From JABDIY01 sp963803875 (GTDB taxonomy: Bacteria; Actinomycetota; Acidimicrobiia; Acidimicrobiales; SZUA-35): a stretch of DNA of 64,000 nucleotides. The stretch lies in NCBI GenBank assembly GCA_963803875.1, contig CAWDOA010000008.1, positions 434,001 to 498,000 of the forward strand, written 5' to 3'. Below, piece after piece: positions 18,965 to 28,484 of the stretch. Below the pieces are notes generated by a model, which searched no databases, was not told the origin of the DNA, and saw only the letters and a program-made list of their open reading frames with translations. The position numbers and the translations under genes are program-made. Within the stretch, counting starts at the first letter, position 1. The number at the start of each line of letters is the position of its first letter.

Positions 18965-19064
18965 AATGCGATTGTGGGAGTTGAGGACAGACTTCTTGAG
19001 CCAACTCTTCGAGCTTCGCTCGTTGCGGCTCACGATCCTTCCCCGCAACAGGTGCGGGTCCGCA
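18965..19064 (+). pseudogene. menC: Remnant of the menC 5' end
   Basis: The stretch from TTGTGGGAGTTGAGG to CACGATCCTTCCCC follows the menC start region (14541-14640) base by base with scattered changes; similarity extends upstream into the spacer (TTTATCAGCAACGACGCCCA, about 18911, against TTGATCAGCAAAAACGCCCA near copy 1). The reading frame is lost and the rest of menC is absent. Confidence 0.8.
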
Positions 19065-19116
19065 AGAAACCGCCGATGCGATTCTCCGATGGCGGTTCGA
19101 TACTGAGGTGTCCTAG
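19065..19116 (+). pseudogene. menH: Remnant of the menH 3' end
   Basis: The last 50 bases of menH (ACCGCCGATGCGATTCTTCG, then ATGGCGGTTCGATTCTGAGG, then the TAG) recur here with few changes, directly after the menC remnant. The TAG lies in the same relation to the menB end as the menH stop has to the menB remnant at 16455, so the middle of menC-menH was deleted from this copy. Confidence 0.83.
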
Positions 19117-20019
19117 AAGGCGTAGGGATAGTCGCTCCAGTCGGGAGGGCGTTTCTGGAGAGAACGCGTCCCGACCTTCCTGGGCCTCGTCGGTGCCATA
19201 GGCGAGACGGGTTGCTTCTCCGGCAAACACCTGCTGGCCCACCAGTCCGTCATCGATCAGATTGAACGCGAACTTCGCCATACGTTGTGCGGTCGGGGAC
19301 TTCGCACAGATTTCTCTTGCCCATTCGAGGGCGGTCACCTCCAACTCGGAGTGGGGGACCACCGCATTCACGGCTCCTTGAGCATGAGCTTCGGCGGCGG
19401 TATAGGTGCGACCCAGGAAGAAAATTTCGCGAGCACGTTTCTGTCCAACCTGGCGGGCCAAATAGGCGCTTCCGAATCCTCCGTCGAAGCTGGCGACGTC
19501 GGTGTCGGTTTGTTTGAATCGTGCGTGTTCCTCGCTGGCCAGGGTCAGGTCGGCAACAACGTGCAAGGAGTGGCCGCCTCCGGCCGCCCAACCGGGAACG
19601 ACCGCAATGACGACCTTGGGCATCATCCGAATCAACCGCTGGCACTCGAGGATGTGAAGCCGTCCGGCGCGAGCCGGATCGATCTGGTCAGCGGTCTCGC
19701 CGGCGTCGGTGGTGTACTTGTAGCCGTCCCGTCCCCGGATTCGCTGATCACCACCTGAGCAGAATGCCCACCCACCGTCCCTGGGGCTGGGTCCATTGCC
19801 GGTGAGCAGCACGCATCCCACGTCACTGCTCATCCGGGCGTGATCGAGCGCCCGATACAGCTCGTCAACGGTGTGAGGCCGAAACGCATTCCGAACTTCG
19901 GGTCGATTGAACGCGATCCGAACCGCCCCCACATCGTTGGCCCGGTGATAGGTGATGTCGGTGAAGTCGAAGCCGGCAACCTCAGTCCACGAATCTCTGG
20001 CGAAGATCTCAGAAACCAT
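19113..20019 (-). pseudogene. menB: 1,4-Dihydroxy-2-naphthoyl-CoA synthase, frameshift near the C-terminus
   Basis: MenB (crotonase family) closes the second ring of the naphthoquinone. The family sequence is clear: FNRPEVRNAFRPHTVDELYR, AFCSGGDQRIRG, VVIAVVPGWAAGGGHSLHVV and the FDGGFGSAYLARQVG loop. One extra T near 19160 displaces the end; the neighbouring frame reads AFLQKRPPDWSDYPYAF with a TAG at 19113, the expected MenB tail. Rebuilt length about 302 residues. Probably functional if the extra base is an error, as it is the only intact menB here. Confidence 0.87.
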
Positions 20020-20063
20020 GATCGGATCCTACGACTTCGGGCCCGACCCCAGCCTGTCCGGGA

Positions 20064-21173
20064 CTAGATCTTGGTCCTGCGGATCTTGCCCAGGGGTGTG
20101 CGGGGAAAACTCTCAACCAGCTCTACTGCCCGTGGAGCCCACCATGGCGGAAGTGCGGCTCGCACCGCCTGCCTGATTTCTTCCAGGGTGGGTGGAGCCG
20201 CCGGGTCAGCCGGTTCAACAACTGCGGTCACCTGATGACCCCACTCCGGATGGGCTCGGCCGACCACCACGACCTCGGCGACCGAGGGCAGGGACCGGAT
20301 GATCGGTTCGACACGGGCCGGCCACACCTTTTCACCGCCCGTCACGACCACATCGGCCATGCGGCCTGAAACACTCAAGACCCCATCCACGACTTCTCCG
20401 GCATCGCCGGTGGGATACCAGCCCTCCGCGTCCTTGGGATCGACCCCATCGCGGTAGCACCGCAAAAGGGTCGGGGACTTCACCCAGAGCTGACCGTCGG
20501 TATCGGTGCGTAGCTCCACCCCGTCGAGCGCCTTCCGCTCATAGACCACCCCCGATCCGGTTTCAGTACTGCCGTAGGTGGCGATCACGTTGGGCGCTCT
20601 GTCCGGAGGCGGTGCAGCTCCGCCCAGCAGAACGGTTCGAAAGATCGCTGGATCCACCTGTCGAAGCGCCCTGGTCACCAACGAAACCCGGGTGACACCC
20701 TCCCGTCGAACCGTTTCGATCACAGCTTGGGGATCGAAGTGATCGTGGACCGTCAGCGCAGTGTCGGTGAGCACAGCGCGAGTGATCACCGACAACCCTC
20801 CGATGTGGGCCACGGGCAGACAACACAACCACCTATCCGATGAATCGATTCCGAGCCGTCGGGATGTGAGATCGGCCGAGGCCCGCACGGACTCATGACT
20901 CAGAACCACGCCCTTGGGATGGCCGGTCGAGCCGCTGGTGGCAACGATCAGAGCGTCGCCGTCGTCGGTGGGGCGTCCCGATCGTCGCTCGATCCGCTCA
21001 CCGTCAGGACCGATGACAGCGGTCGGAGCAAGGGTGTCGAGCATGCGGTGCTGTTCAGCGCCATCAAGGCGAAGATCGATCGGCGCTACCGCACATCCCC
21101 GATCCCATTCTGATAACAGCGCAGTGACGAACAAAGGGCCGGCCGGCATCGCCAGCGCTGTCACACCTGCCAC
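20064..21173 (-). CDS. menE: o-Succinylbenzoate-CoA ligase
   Basis: A 369-residue acyl-AMP ligase that makes OSB-CoA, the substrate of MenB. The ATP motif IVATSGSTGHPKGVVLSHES, the ATYGSTETG motif, YPTGDAGEV, SVSGRMADVVVTGGEKVWPA and C-terminal RTPLGKIRRTKI are all present. Shorter than acetyl-CoA synthetases, as usual for actinobacterial MenE. GTG start at 21173 lies 10 bases after the upstream SRPBCC stop; menB follows 44 bases downstream on the same strand. Confidence 0.92.
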   Translation of the reverse strand: MAGVTALAMPAGPLFVTALLSEWDRGCAVAPIDLRLDGAEQHRMLDTLAPTAVIGPDGERIERRSGRPTDDGDALIVATSGSTGHPKGVVLSHESVRASADLTSRRLGIDSSDRWLCCLPVAHIGGLSVITRAVLTDTALTVHDHFDPQAVIETVRREGVTRVSLVTRALRQVDPAIFRTVLLGGAAPPPDRAPNVIATYGSTETGSGVVYERKALDGVELRTDTDGQLWVKSPTLLRCYRDGVDPKDAEGWYPTGDAGEVVDGVLSVSGRMADVVVTGGEKVWPARVEPIIRSLPSVAEVVVVGRAHPEWGHQVTAVVEPADPAAPPTLEEIRQAVRAALPPWWAPRAVELVESFPRTPLGKIRRTKI

Positions 21174-21182
21174 GAGAACTCG

Positions 21183-21635
21183 CTAGGAACCGGCTTCGGT
21201 GTGCCGCTCGGCGTAGACGGCCAGACCCTCGGCCGCTCCGGCGATTTGACTCTCCAACACGCCGTCGAGCACGTCGGACCAAAGCCCACCGCCGTAGGCC
21301 AAGCGCATTGTGACGATCGTCGGATCTCCCACTCGAGCGTGCGCTCCCAAAACCCACGACGAATACTCGCGACCGTCGGTTTCACGTCGTTCGAACGTGG
21401 CCCCGTCGTCGCCGGAGTCGGAGCGGACCATACGTAAACGCTTTCGGCGGGCGAAGGGGCCGATCCTTGCGATCAGGGTGACAAAATCGGCAGGACCGGA
21501 GTCTCCATCGACCGATGGAGCCGTCTCCACATGATCGACCAGATCGAGCCAGTGCTGATAGGTCGTCAATTCGCACAACACCCGCTGCACACTGCTGGTT
21601 TCCGCCTGGACAACGGCTTCGATCGTCTTGTCCAC
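21183..21635 (-). CDS. SRPBCC-family (START-like) protein
   Basis: From GTG 21635, about 150 residues resembling polyketide-cyclase/START-like proteins: an N-terminal helix after the first strand (SSVQRVLCELTTYQHWLDLV), central beta strands (RKRLRMVRSD; ATFERRETDG), and a long C-terminal helix (DVLDGVLESQIAGAAEGLAV). The frame is open upstream to 21743, but that would overlap the divergent menF start, so the GTG at 21635 is preferred. Just upstream of menE; hydrophobic ligand unknown. Confidence 0.65.
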   Translation of the reverse strand: MDKTIEAVVQAETSSVQRVLCELTTYQHWLDLVDHVETAPSVDGDSGPADFVTLIARIGPFARRKRLRMVRSDSGDDGATFERRETDGREYSSWVLGAHARVGDPTIVTMRLAYGGGLWSDVLDGVLESQIAGAAEGLAVYAERHTEAGS

Positions 21636-21727
21636 ATCCCCAGTGTGGCGCAGATCGGATCGCGTCCAGGTAATCACACCAATCTCCCGGCTGAGAGGCA
21701 ACGGCCGGGGAGTATTACGGTGAAGGG

Positions 21728-22999
21728 GTGATCGCCACCTCACTGACGCTTGACACGATGCCCGATCTCATCGCCGTCGGTTCGAGAACGGGGATCCTGT
21801 GGAGCCGGGATGGAGTGCAGTTCGCCGGGTTCGGTGAGGCGGCCAGAATCGAGGTTGCCGGCCTCGACGACACCGACGATGCAATGCATCAGCTGGCCAA
21901 CATAGAGATCGACGACGCGTCGACGGCATCGGGGTACGGCACCGGAGCCGTCGCTTTCGGCGCACTCCCCTTCGAGCGACAGGCGGTGGGGTCGCTCGTC
22001 GTACCCGAAATTGTTCTGGGGATTGCTCCCGATGGCCGCCGGTGGATCACGGTGACAGCACCCGAGGGAGATCCGGTCGATTCCGAAGCTTCGTTGCAGC
22101 GCATCTGCGCAGCCGGGTCCCGTCCTGTCCCTGAGGGTCCCGAGCCGACCAGCTTCGACCTCGTCTCCACCCTGTCGCCCGAGATCTGGCGTGACGAAGT
22201 AGTCGAGTTTGCACGGTCGCGTATCGCCGCAGGCGAGCTGGACAAGGCGGTGCTGGCTCGAGAGCTCGTCCTGCGGACCGATCATCCCATCGACCCGGCC
22301 CACGTACTGGAACGGCTCGACCGGAGCTACCGGAACGCCATCTTGTTCAGCGTCGACGGGTTCATCGGGGCTTCACCGGAGCTTTTGGTGTCCCGAATCA
22401 ATTCAATCGTGCGAGCCCATCCACTGGCTGGCACTGCTCCACGTTCCTCCGATCCCGCCCAGGACCAACGCAGCTCGGCCTCGTTGCTGGCCAGCGACAA
22501 GGACCGCTGGGAGCACCGCATCACGATCGAGTGGCTGCTCAACACCCTGCTGCCGTTTTGCAGCTTCGTCGATGCCGAGCCGGAACCGACGATCGTCACC
22601 CTGGCCAATGTCCATCACCTCGGAACCAGGGTGGAGGGCCGTCTGTCGTCTCCGCCGGCCAGTGCTCTGGAACTGGTGGGCGCGCTTCATCCGACCCCGG
22701 CGGTCGGCGGCCAACCCCAGGACCGGGCGCTCCAACTAATCGCGGCGATGGAGCGAATGGAACGGGGTCGCTACGCCGGCCCGGTCGGTTGGCTCGACGG
22801 CAACGGAAATGGCGAGTTTGCGGTCGGTATTCGCAGTGCCCAGATCCACGGCACCGAGGCCAGGTTGTGGGCCGGGGTCGGTGTGGTCGCAGACTCCGAC
22901 CCCGTCGCCGAACTGAGCGAAACCAGAGCCAAGTTTCAGGCCATGCTCAGCGCTCTGATGCGCCCTAGGGCAGCACCTGCACCGTCAGCCGCTGAGTGA
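21728..22999 (+). CDS. menF: Isochorismate synthase
   Basis: A 423-residue chorismate-binding enzyme. The conserved C-terminal half is visible: KAVLARELVLRT, FIGASPELLVSR, HPLAGTAPR, SDKDRWEHRITIEWLL, ALHPTPAVGGQP and the GPVGWLDGNGNGEFAVGIRS and LWAGVGVVADSDP motifs. It converts chorismate to isochorismate, the first committed menaquinone step. GTG start at 21728 follows GAAGGG. Divergent from the SRPBCC-menE-menB genes; its 3' end overlaps convergent menD slightly. Confidence 0.92.
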   Translation: MIATSLTLDTMPDLIAVGSRTGILWSRDGVQFAGFGEAARIEVAGLDDTDDAMHQLANIEIDDASTASGYGTGAVAFGALPFERQAVGSLVVPEIVLGIAPDGRRWITVTAPEGDPVDSEASLQRICAAGSRPVPEGPEPTSFDLVSTLSPEIWRDEVVEFARSRIAAGELDKAVLARELVLRTDHPIDPAHVLERLDRSYRNAILFSVDGFIGASPELLVSRINSIVRAHPLAGTAPRSSDPAQDQRSSASLLASDKDRWEHRITIEWLLNTLLPFCSFVDAEPEPTIVTLANVHHLGTRVEGRLSSPPASALELVGALHPTPAVGGQPQDRALQLIAAMERMERGRYAGPVGWLDGNGNGEFAVGIRSAQIHGTEARLWAGVGVVADSDPVAELSETRAKFQAMLSALMRPRAAPAPSAAE

Positions 23000-24648
23000 G
23001 TTCCTCAAGACAAGCGTTCTGTCGCGACCCGTGCGTACGAGCGCCATGCGGACTCCGTCAGGCTTGAGGGCGGAATGATCGGCACCGGCGATGACCGGTA
23101 TGCCGTGAGCAGCGGCCAGTGCAGCGATATCGGTGCCATGGGGCGTTCCGTACAGCAGCTCATAGGTATCACGGTCGAGTAGATCGTGCTGGGGCAACAT
23201 GCCAAAGATCCCTCCGCCGTCGTTGTCGATGACCACGACCGTCAGGTCGATTGCCCGACGGCGCAGCGCCGTGAGGCTCGACTGATCGTGGAGGAAGGCA
23301 ACATCGCCGATGAGACAGACGGTAGGTACACCGCTGGCAGCAACGCCAGCGGCCGTGGCGATGACGCCGTCGATCCCATTGGCGCCGCGGTTGCTGTACA
23401 CAGCGATGTCAGCTCGATTCGGTCCGTACCATTCCACATCGCGAACCGGCATCGAAGAAGAAACAACCAGCGCCCCACCGGTTGGCACCGCATTGATCGC
23501 GGCTGCAGCGGCTCCCGGTTCAGTTGTGGGATCGGCGAGCGGGTCCCGCAGTCGCGCCAGGAGATCCGCATCGGCATTCGACCAACGTCGCCGCCAGCCT
23601 TCGAGGGGATCAACTCCTCGACGCTGCAATTCGGCAACGAGCGCTTCGGCCGAACCCCACTGGGGAAGGCGGTGGTGGATCACCAACTCGGGGTTGATCG
23701 TTCGACTCCACGGCTCGAAACCGGTGACCGCGTCCGGATGTTCACCGAGGGACGTGATCCAACGCGTGAGCGCTTTGCTCGACAGCGGCTCACCGAAACG
23801 GAGCAGTCGTTCGTTCTCACTCCGGAGATCGCTGGGGTGACGTAGCAGCGGATCGTGAAAGCGGATCGCGGTCCCGTTGCGCAGGCCGCTGCGGTGGTCA
23901 GCGATCACCGGCCATCCGAGCACCTCGGCGAGGTCGGCGAGAGTGGCGGGCGGGCTTTCCCCTCGCCCGGCAACGATGACGCCCGGTCGTGGTTGGCCAG
24001 CATCCAGGATCCGGTCGGCAACGATGGAGATTTCCTCCGGTGAGGCTGTGTCCGGGCTACCCACGATGGGCGGAGGTACGGGCTCTCCCAGGTCTCCTGG
24101 ACTTCCCAACAGCGGCTCCCGGAAGCTCAGGTCGATCTGGACCGGTCCCGGATTCTTCGGACTGGTCGCTTCCGCCCACGCTCGATTGGCAAGATTGCGG
24201 GCTGCGCCCGGTTCGGAGTCATCAGGCGGACCCGGCCGCAGGAAACTGTCGGACGCTCTGCGCGGTAGAGGTCGGTTTGATCGATGGTTTGGGGTGCACC
24301 GACCCCCCACAGTTCGGGCGGTCGGTTGGCGGTGCAGACCAGCATGGGGACACAGCTGAGTCCCGCTTCGGCCACCGCTCCGTGGAAGTGGGTAGCGGCC
24401 GTTCCTGATGTGCACAACACCACCGCTGGTGTTCCGGTGGAGAGGCCCCATCCCAGCGCAGCGAAACTGGCCGACCGCTCGTCGTGGAAGAGTTCGAGAC
24501 CGAGTTCGGTTCGGTCGGCCAGAGCCACCGCCAACGGAGTGGAACGAGAACCGGGCGCTACGAACCCAGCACGGAGGCCACATCGGATCCACTGGTCGAC
24601 AAGTGCCGCCGAGAATGTTGCGTTGGCGTCGCCGACCCGATGGTGCAT
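22985..24648 (-). pseudogene. menD: SEPHCHC synthase MenD, one or two frameshifts
   Basis: A thiamine-diphosphate enzyme joining isochorismate and 2-oxoglutarate. The N-terminal part (FVAPGSRSTPLAVALA, HDERSASFAALGWG, GAPQTIDQTDLY) is in one frame and the rest (GPVQIDLSFREPLLG; SSSMPVRDVEWYGPNRADIA; VVVIDNDGGGIFGMLPQ) in another, with the switch near 24264. A second shift near 23020 is possible: another frame there reads QNACLEELTQRLTVQVLP and stops at 22965, which looks more like a MenD tail. Start ATG 24648. The active-site Glu in HDERSASF is present. Confidence 0.87.
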
Positions 24649-24673
24649 GGGACCCGAGGGTATGCGTTCAGTA

Positions 24674-25512
24674 CTACCGGGAGCCCAACGCGGCGATGGC
24701 CAGATCGAGATCCTCGGGGTTGGTGATGCCGATCCACTTCTCCGGTGATCGAACCACTGCAACGGTCAGCTCACCCCTGTTGATGAGATCGTTCACCATG
24801 GTGGGCAGCTGAGCTTCGGATTTGGGTTCGTCTCGGTGGGCGGCGAGGAAGTGTTCCCACTCGGCCTGGAACTGGTCGAGTATCGATGGATCGAAACACC
24901 AGAAGTTCATCGACACCGGGGTGTCTTCGTTCACCGACTGATCGCCGGCCACCAGAGAACCGTCGGCGAGCCGCTCGCACCCCTCGGTTTCGACCAGGCC
25001 GGAGAACACATCACCCTCGATCTGCACGACAGCGCGCGTCGACAGCACCGCGGGGAGGCACGGTCTTGCCCATTTCGAACGCGACGTTGGCGGCACGACC
25101 GACGGCGCTCTTGAGCAGTTCATCGAAGGCCAGCTGGAAGGTCTGCTCGCCGTAGTAGTCGTCGGCGTTGATCACCGAGAACGGACGGTTGATGGCACCG
25201 GCGGCGCTGAGCACCGCATGGGTGGTCCCCCACGGTTTGTCTCGTGGCGGCCCGAGGTGGTCCTGGCATACGTACACGATCTCGCAGGTCGGGATGCTGC
25301 TCGGCCATATGCGCTCGGACGTCAGTTTCGATCTCGGTTCGAACGATCAGGACTATCTCACCGAAGCCGGCGGCGATCGCATCGTTGATGCTGAAGTCGA
25401 GAAAAGCCTCACCGCTGGATCCCACCCGAGCGAGCTGCTTGACGCCACCGAAGCGGCTTCCGAGGCCGGCAGCCATGATCACGAGTTGAGGGCCAGAAGA
25501 ATCCGAGGTCAC
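24674..25512 (-). pseudogene. Sugar-phosphate nucleotidyltransferase, two frameshifts
   Basis: Three frame segments rebuild one protein of about 280 residues. Segment one has the nucleotide-binding start VIMAAGLGSRFGGVKQL; segment two (after about 25287) has GPPRDKPWGTTHAVLSA and INADDYYGEQTF; segment three (after about 25045) has SMNFWCFDPSILDQFQAEW, a VNDLINRGEL segment and the end GITNPEDLDLAIA. The pattern fits NTP-transferase enzymes that make NDP-sugars; the sugar is unknown. GTG start at 25512. It lies 26 bases upstream of menD. Confidence 0.72.
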
Positions 25513-25575
25513 GCCTTCATGGTAGAACCCTGAGCAGCTCAACAACAGGCCTTCCGCCACTGTTGAGCAGGTCGG

Positions 25576-26532
25576 TTGTGGTTGCTCTGCGGTGGGCGGC
25601 CGCTCAGTACGCTCGGCTCATCGCAGGTCTGCTCCCACCACCACCCCGATCGATCCGTTGGACCGGTCGAGTCCAGCCTTCTCGTGGTCGCCGTGGTGTC
25701 CATTGCTTCATCGGCGGTTCTGGTGGAATATGCGATTGCGCCGGCGGTTGCGCTTGCCTTCTGGCGATGCCTCGGAGGCGCGGTCATTCTTGCTCCCCGA
25801 GCGGTGGCTGACCCAGCGGCGGTAGCCCACGTGAAAAGGGTCTGGTACTGGTTGGTGGCAGCCGGCATTGCACTCGGACTTCATTTCGCCACATGGCTGG
25901 CGTCGCTGGAAATGACTTCAACTGCGGCATCGGTGACGATCGTTTCAACCGCGCCCCTGTTCGTGGTCGGTTGGCACTGGCTCAGCGGCCGTCGGCCCGG
26001 CTCAACGACCGTGCTCGGTGTGGTACTGGCCGTCGGAGGTGTTGGGATGCTGGCGGCGGGTGATGTCGTGACTTCTGACGTGCTCGACGGTCTCGACGGC
26101 GATGGCTTGGCATTGGTTGGCGCCGCATGTATGGCTGGATATCTGCTGATCGGGGATCGCCTTCGGTCCGAGCTCCCCACCGTGATCTATGCGCCGGCCG
26201 TGTACGCGGTCGCCGCAGCAACGATGGTGCCCATCGCCGCGATCGGCGGTCGATCCCTGTCGGGTTTCGATACCACCACGTGGCTGGCGATCGGCGGCAT
26301 GATCGTTGGTCCCCAGCTCGGCGGCCATACCGTCTTGAACCTGCTGCTCGGTCGGATCGGGAGCGTCCTGGTCAGTCTTGCTCTGCTGAGCGAGGCGATT
26401 GTCGCATCGGCGCTGACGTGGCTGATCTTCGATGAGGTTCCACCAGCGTTGGCCGTGATAGGAACCCCGCTGGTGATCGTCGGGCTGGCCCTGGCTATTC
26501 GCGATGCGCAGCTCGAACGAGCCGGTCCATGA
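25576..26532 (+). CDS. DMT-family (EamA) transporter
   Basis: About 300 residues with ten hydrophobic segments in two EamA repeats: YAIAPAVALAFWRCLGGAVI, LVAAGIALGLHFATWLASLE, SVTIVSTAPLFVVGWHWL in the first, and LVGAACMAGYLLIGDRL, LLSEAIVASALTWLIFDEVP and AVIGTPLVIVGLALAIR in the second. A metabolite or drug exporter is likely; substrate unknown. The start is uncertain: conserved sequence begins near 25675, the upstream 30 codons from TTG 25576 do not look like protein, and an indel near 25670 is possible. The 3' end overlaps convergent tsaC by 38 bases. Confidence 0.75.
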   Translation: MWLLCGGRPLSTLGSSQVCSHHHPDRSVGPVESSLLVVAVVSIASSAVLVEYAIAPAVALAFWRCLGGAVILAPRAVADPAAVAHVKRVWYWLVAAGIALGLHFATWLASLEMTSTAASVTIVSTAPLFVVGWHWLSGRRPGSTTVLGVVLAVGGVGMLAAGDVVTSDVLDGLDGDGLALVGAACMAGYLLIGDRLRSELPTVIYAPAVYAVAAATMVPIAAIGGRSLSGFDTTTWLAIGGMIVGPQLGGHTVLNLLLGRIGSVLVSLALLSEAIVASALTWLIFDEVPPALAVIGTPLVIVGLALAIRDAQLERAGP

Positions 26533-27487
26533 TCGCTGGAGCAAGCTCTCCCGTGGTCGGCGGAACGACGATCACCGACGCAACCGCTGAATCGTCGGCG
26601 AGTCGAAGGGCCTTGTAGAGTCCGGCGGCGAAGGCTCGGTCGCCCTCGAGCACTACCGATCTTACGTGTGCCACCGGCCGGCACGATATGACCAGAACAG
26701 ACGAATCGAGTGCCGGAATTCGCTGGTTGAGGTCGGCTTCGGTGAGGATTTCGACCGGTGCATCGGGTGCGTAGTGACTGAGGACCATCCCTGGGGCCAG
26801 CACCGGCCCTGCGGTTCGATCTGTCACCGTCACGCCCGAAGCGCTGGCGATCTGGTCGTCGGTGATCGCGCCTCGCCGCAAGAGTCCGACCGAGCCATCG
26901 TCGTCAACCTCGACGATGGAGCTCTCGACCCCGACACTGCTGGGTCCGGCGTCGAGCACGGCCTCGATGAGTCCGTCGAGATCATCGAGTACATGCCGGG
27001 CAATTGTCGGGCTCACGTGCCCATAGCGATTGGCTGAAGGCGCCGCAACGCCCCTACCGAACCGGCGCAGGATTTCGGCGGCTACCGGATGGTCGGGACT
27101 GCGAAGACCCACAGTGAGAAGACCTCCGGTGACAGCAGGAGGCAGTACGTCCGATTTGGGGACCACCATCGTGAACGGTCCGGGCCAGAAGGCCTCAGCC
27201 AGTCGTGCGGCGGTGCTGGACCACACCGATGCGTATCGATCGGCCCACTCGGGCAGAACATGCACGATCAGCGGCTGATCCGCCGGTCGACCCTTTGCGG
27301 CGAAGATCCTGCGGACAGCACGGTCGTTCTCCGCATCGGCGGCAAGGCCATAGACGGTCTCGGTGGGAAGGCCGAGTAGACCTCCCTGGGCAAGGATCTC
27401 CACAGCCCGAGCGATTCCGGCATCGGTGGTGGGGAGCAGTTCGGTCCTAACGGGCGATTCCGCCACCGAGTACCCGATCGTCGTCAT
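26495..27487 (-). CDS. tsaC: L-threonylcarbamoyladenylate synthase (Sua5 type)
   Basis: A 330-residue YrdC/Sua5 protein that makes threonylcarbamoyl-AMP for the t6A37 modification of ANN-reading tRNAs. The YrdC domain shows GLLGLPTETVYGLAADA, AAKGRPADQPLIVHV, FWPGPFTMVV and APSANRYGHVSPT; the C-terminal Sua5 domain starts after the linker APGMVLSHYAPDAPV. Length fits Sua5 rather than the short TsaC. It starts 41 bases inside the mnmA 3' end. Confidence 0.92.
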   Translation of the reverse strand: MTTIGYSVAESPVRTELLPTTDAGIARAVEILAQGGLLGLPTETVYGLAADAENDRAVRRIFAAKGRPADQPLIVHVLPEWADRYASVWSSTAARLAEAFWPGPFTMVVPKSDVLPPAVTGGLLTVGLRSPDHPVAAEILRRFGRGVAAPSANRYGHVSPTIARHVLDDLDGLIEAVLDAGPSSVGVESSIVEVDDDGSVGLLRRGAITDDQIASASGVTVTDRTAGPVLAPGMVLSHYAPDAPVEILTEADLNQRIPALDSSVLVISCRPVAHVRSVVLEGDRAFAAGLYKALRLADDSAVASVIVVPPTTGELAPAIMDRLVRAAHRE

Positions 27488-28484
27488 AGAACACTACGGA
27501 TTGGCCGGGGGCGACCGCAGTCTGAGGCTCATCCCAGCGAAGGGTTCCACCGTCTCCCTCGATCGTGAGCACACCGGCGGCCGTGTGGCCGTGGGCCGAG
27601 TACTGGGCCTCTACCGGGCCTTCAACCGGACCGATCGCCCAAGCCAACCGGCCCAGCTCCACCGAATCACGAAGACTTCCGACTCGATCGCCCAAGGTGA
27701 CGGTGTTGGTGGCGCGATCGATCATAGTGACGTATCTTCTCCCCGGATTCCCTCCCACATCGAGCCCCCGCCGCTGCCCTACGGTGACAAGTTCCACGGC
27801 CGACACCGATCCAACTTCGGCACCGTTCTCGTTGATCACGGTTGCAGGCGTCAACCGAATCCGATCACCGAGGAACGTTTGCCGGCCGCCCTTGGAATGA
27901 ATGAAACACACGTCCTGGGAATCCGGTTTGCCGGCGGTGACCAGCCCTCGGTCTTCGGCGATGGCTCGAACCCGATCCTTGGTCATCGATCCCACGGGCA
28001 GCAGGAGCCGTCGTAGCTGGTGTTGACCGAGCATGTGAAGCACATAACTCTGATCCTTGGCGGCGTCGGCACCGCGGATCAAGAAGGACTGGTCATCGAC
28101 GTGCGTGATGGCTGCATGATGGCCGGTGGCGATGAGATCGAAGCCCAACAGGTCTGCTCGATCGAGCAGCTTGTCGAACTTGATGTGTCGATTGCATTCG
28201 ATACATGGATTCGGGTTCAATCCGGCTGCGTAGTCGGCGACATAGCGGTCGACAACATGCTCGTTGAATTCGTTGCCCAGGTTGAACACGTGGTGATCGA
28301 TGCCGAGGGCGGTGGCCACCCAGCGAGCATCATCCACATCGCTGACCGAGCAGCAGCCACTGTCGCTCTCCCCACCCCACAGCTTCAGCGTCACGCCGGT
28401 GACATTGTGGCCCGCGTCCACAAGCAACGCCGCCGCCACGGACGAGTCGACCCCACCGGACATCGCCACGAGGACATCAGCCAT
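27447..28484 (-). CDS. mnmA: tRNA-specific 2-thiouridylase
   Basis: A 345-residue PP-loop enzyme that thiolates U34 of Lys, Glu and Gln tRNAs. P-loop VAMSGGVDSSVAAALL near the N-terminus; catalytic Cys pair in NPCIECNRHIKF and DSQDVCFI; ATGHHA and DQSYVLHML motifs also seen. ATG 28484 (MADVLVAMSGG) is chosen over the upstream frame. It overlaps the cysteine desulfurase by 8 bases; that enzyme likely supplies the sulfur. Confidence 0.95.
   Translation of the reverse strand: MADVLVAMSGGVDSSVAAALLVDAGHNVTGVTLKLWGGESDSGCCSVSDVDDARWVATALGIDHHVFNLGNEFNEHVVDRYVADYAAGLNPNPCIECNRHIKFDKLLDRADLLGFDLIATGHHAAITHVDDQSFLIRGADAAKDQSYVLHMLGQHQLRRLLLPVGSMTKDRVRAIAEDRGLVTAGKPDSQDVCFIHSKGGRQTFLGDRIRLTPATVINENGAEVGSVSAVELVTVGQRRGLDVGGNPGRRYVTMIDRATNTVTLGDRVGSLRDSVELGRLAWAIGPVEGPVEAQYSAHGHTAAGVLTIEGDGGTLRWDEPQTAVAPGQSVVFYDDDRVLGGGIAR

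Noticed and set aside
19030..19160. C-terminal extension of MenB (SRLERLSLRLLGHLSIEPPS)
   Set aside because: Reading past the frameshift gives non-homologous sequence that runs through the menC and menH remnants; the adjacent frame supplies the true MenB end PDWSDYPYAF.
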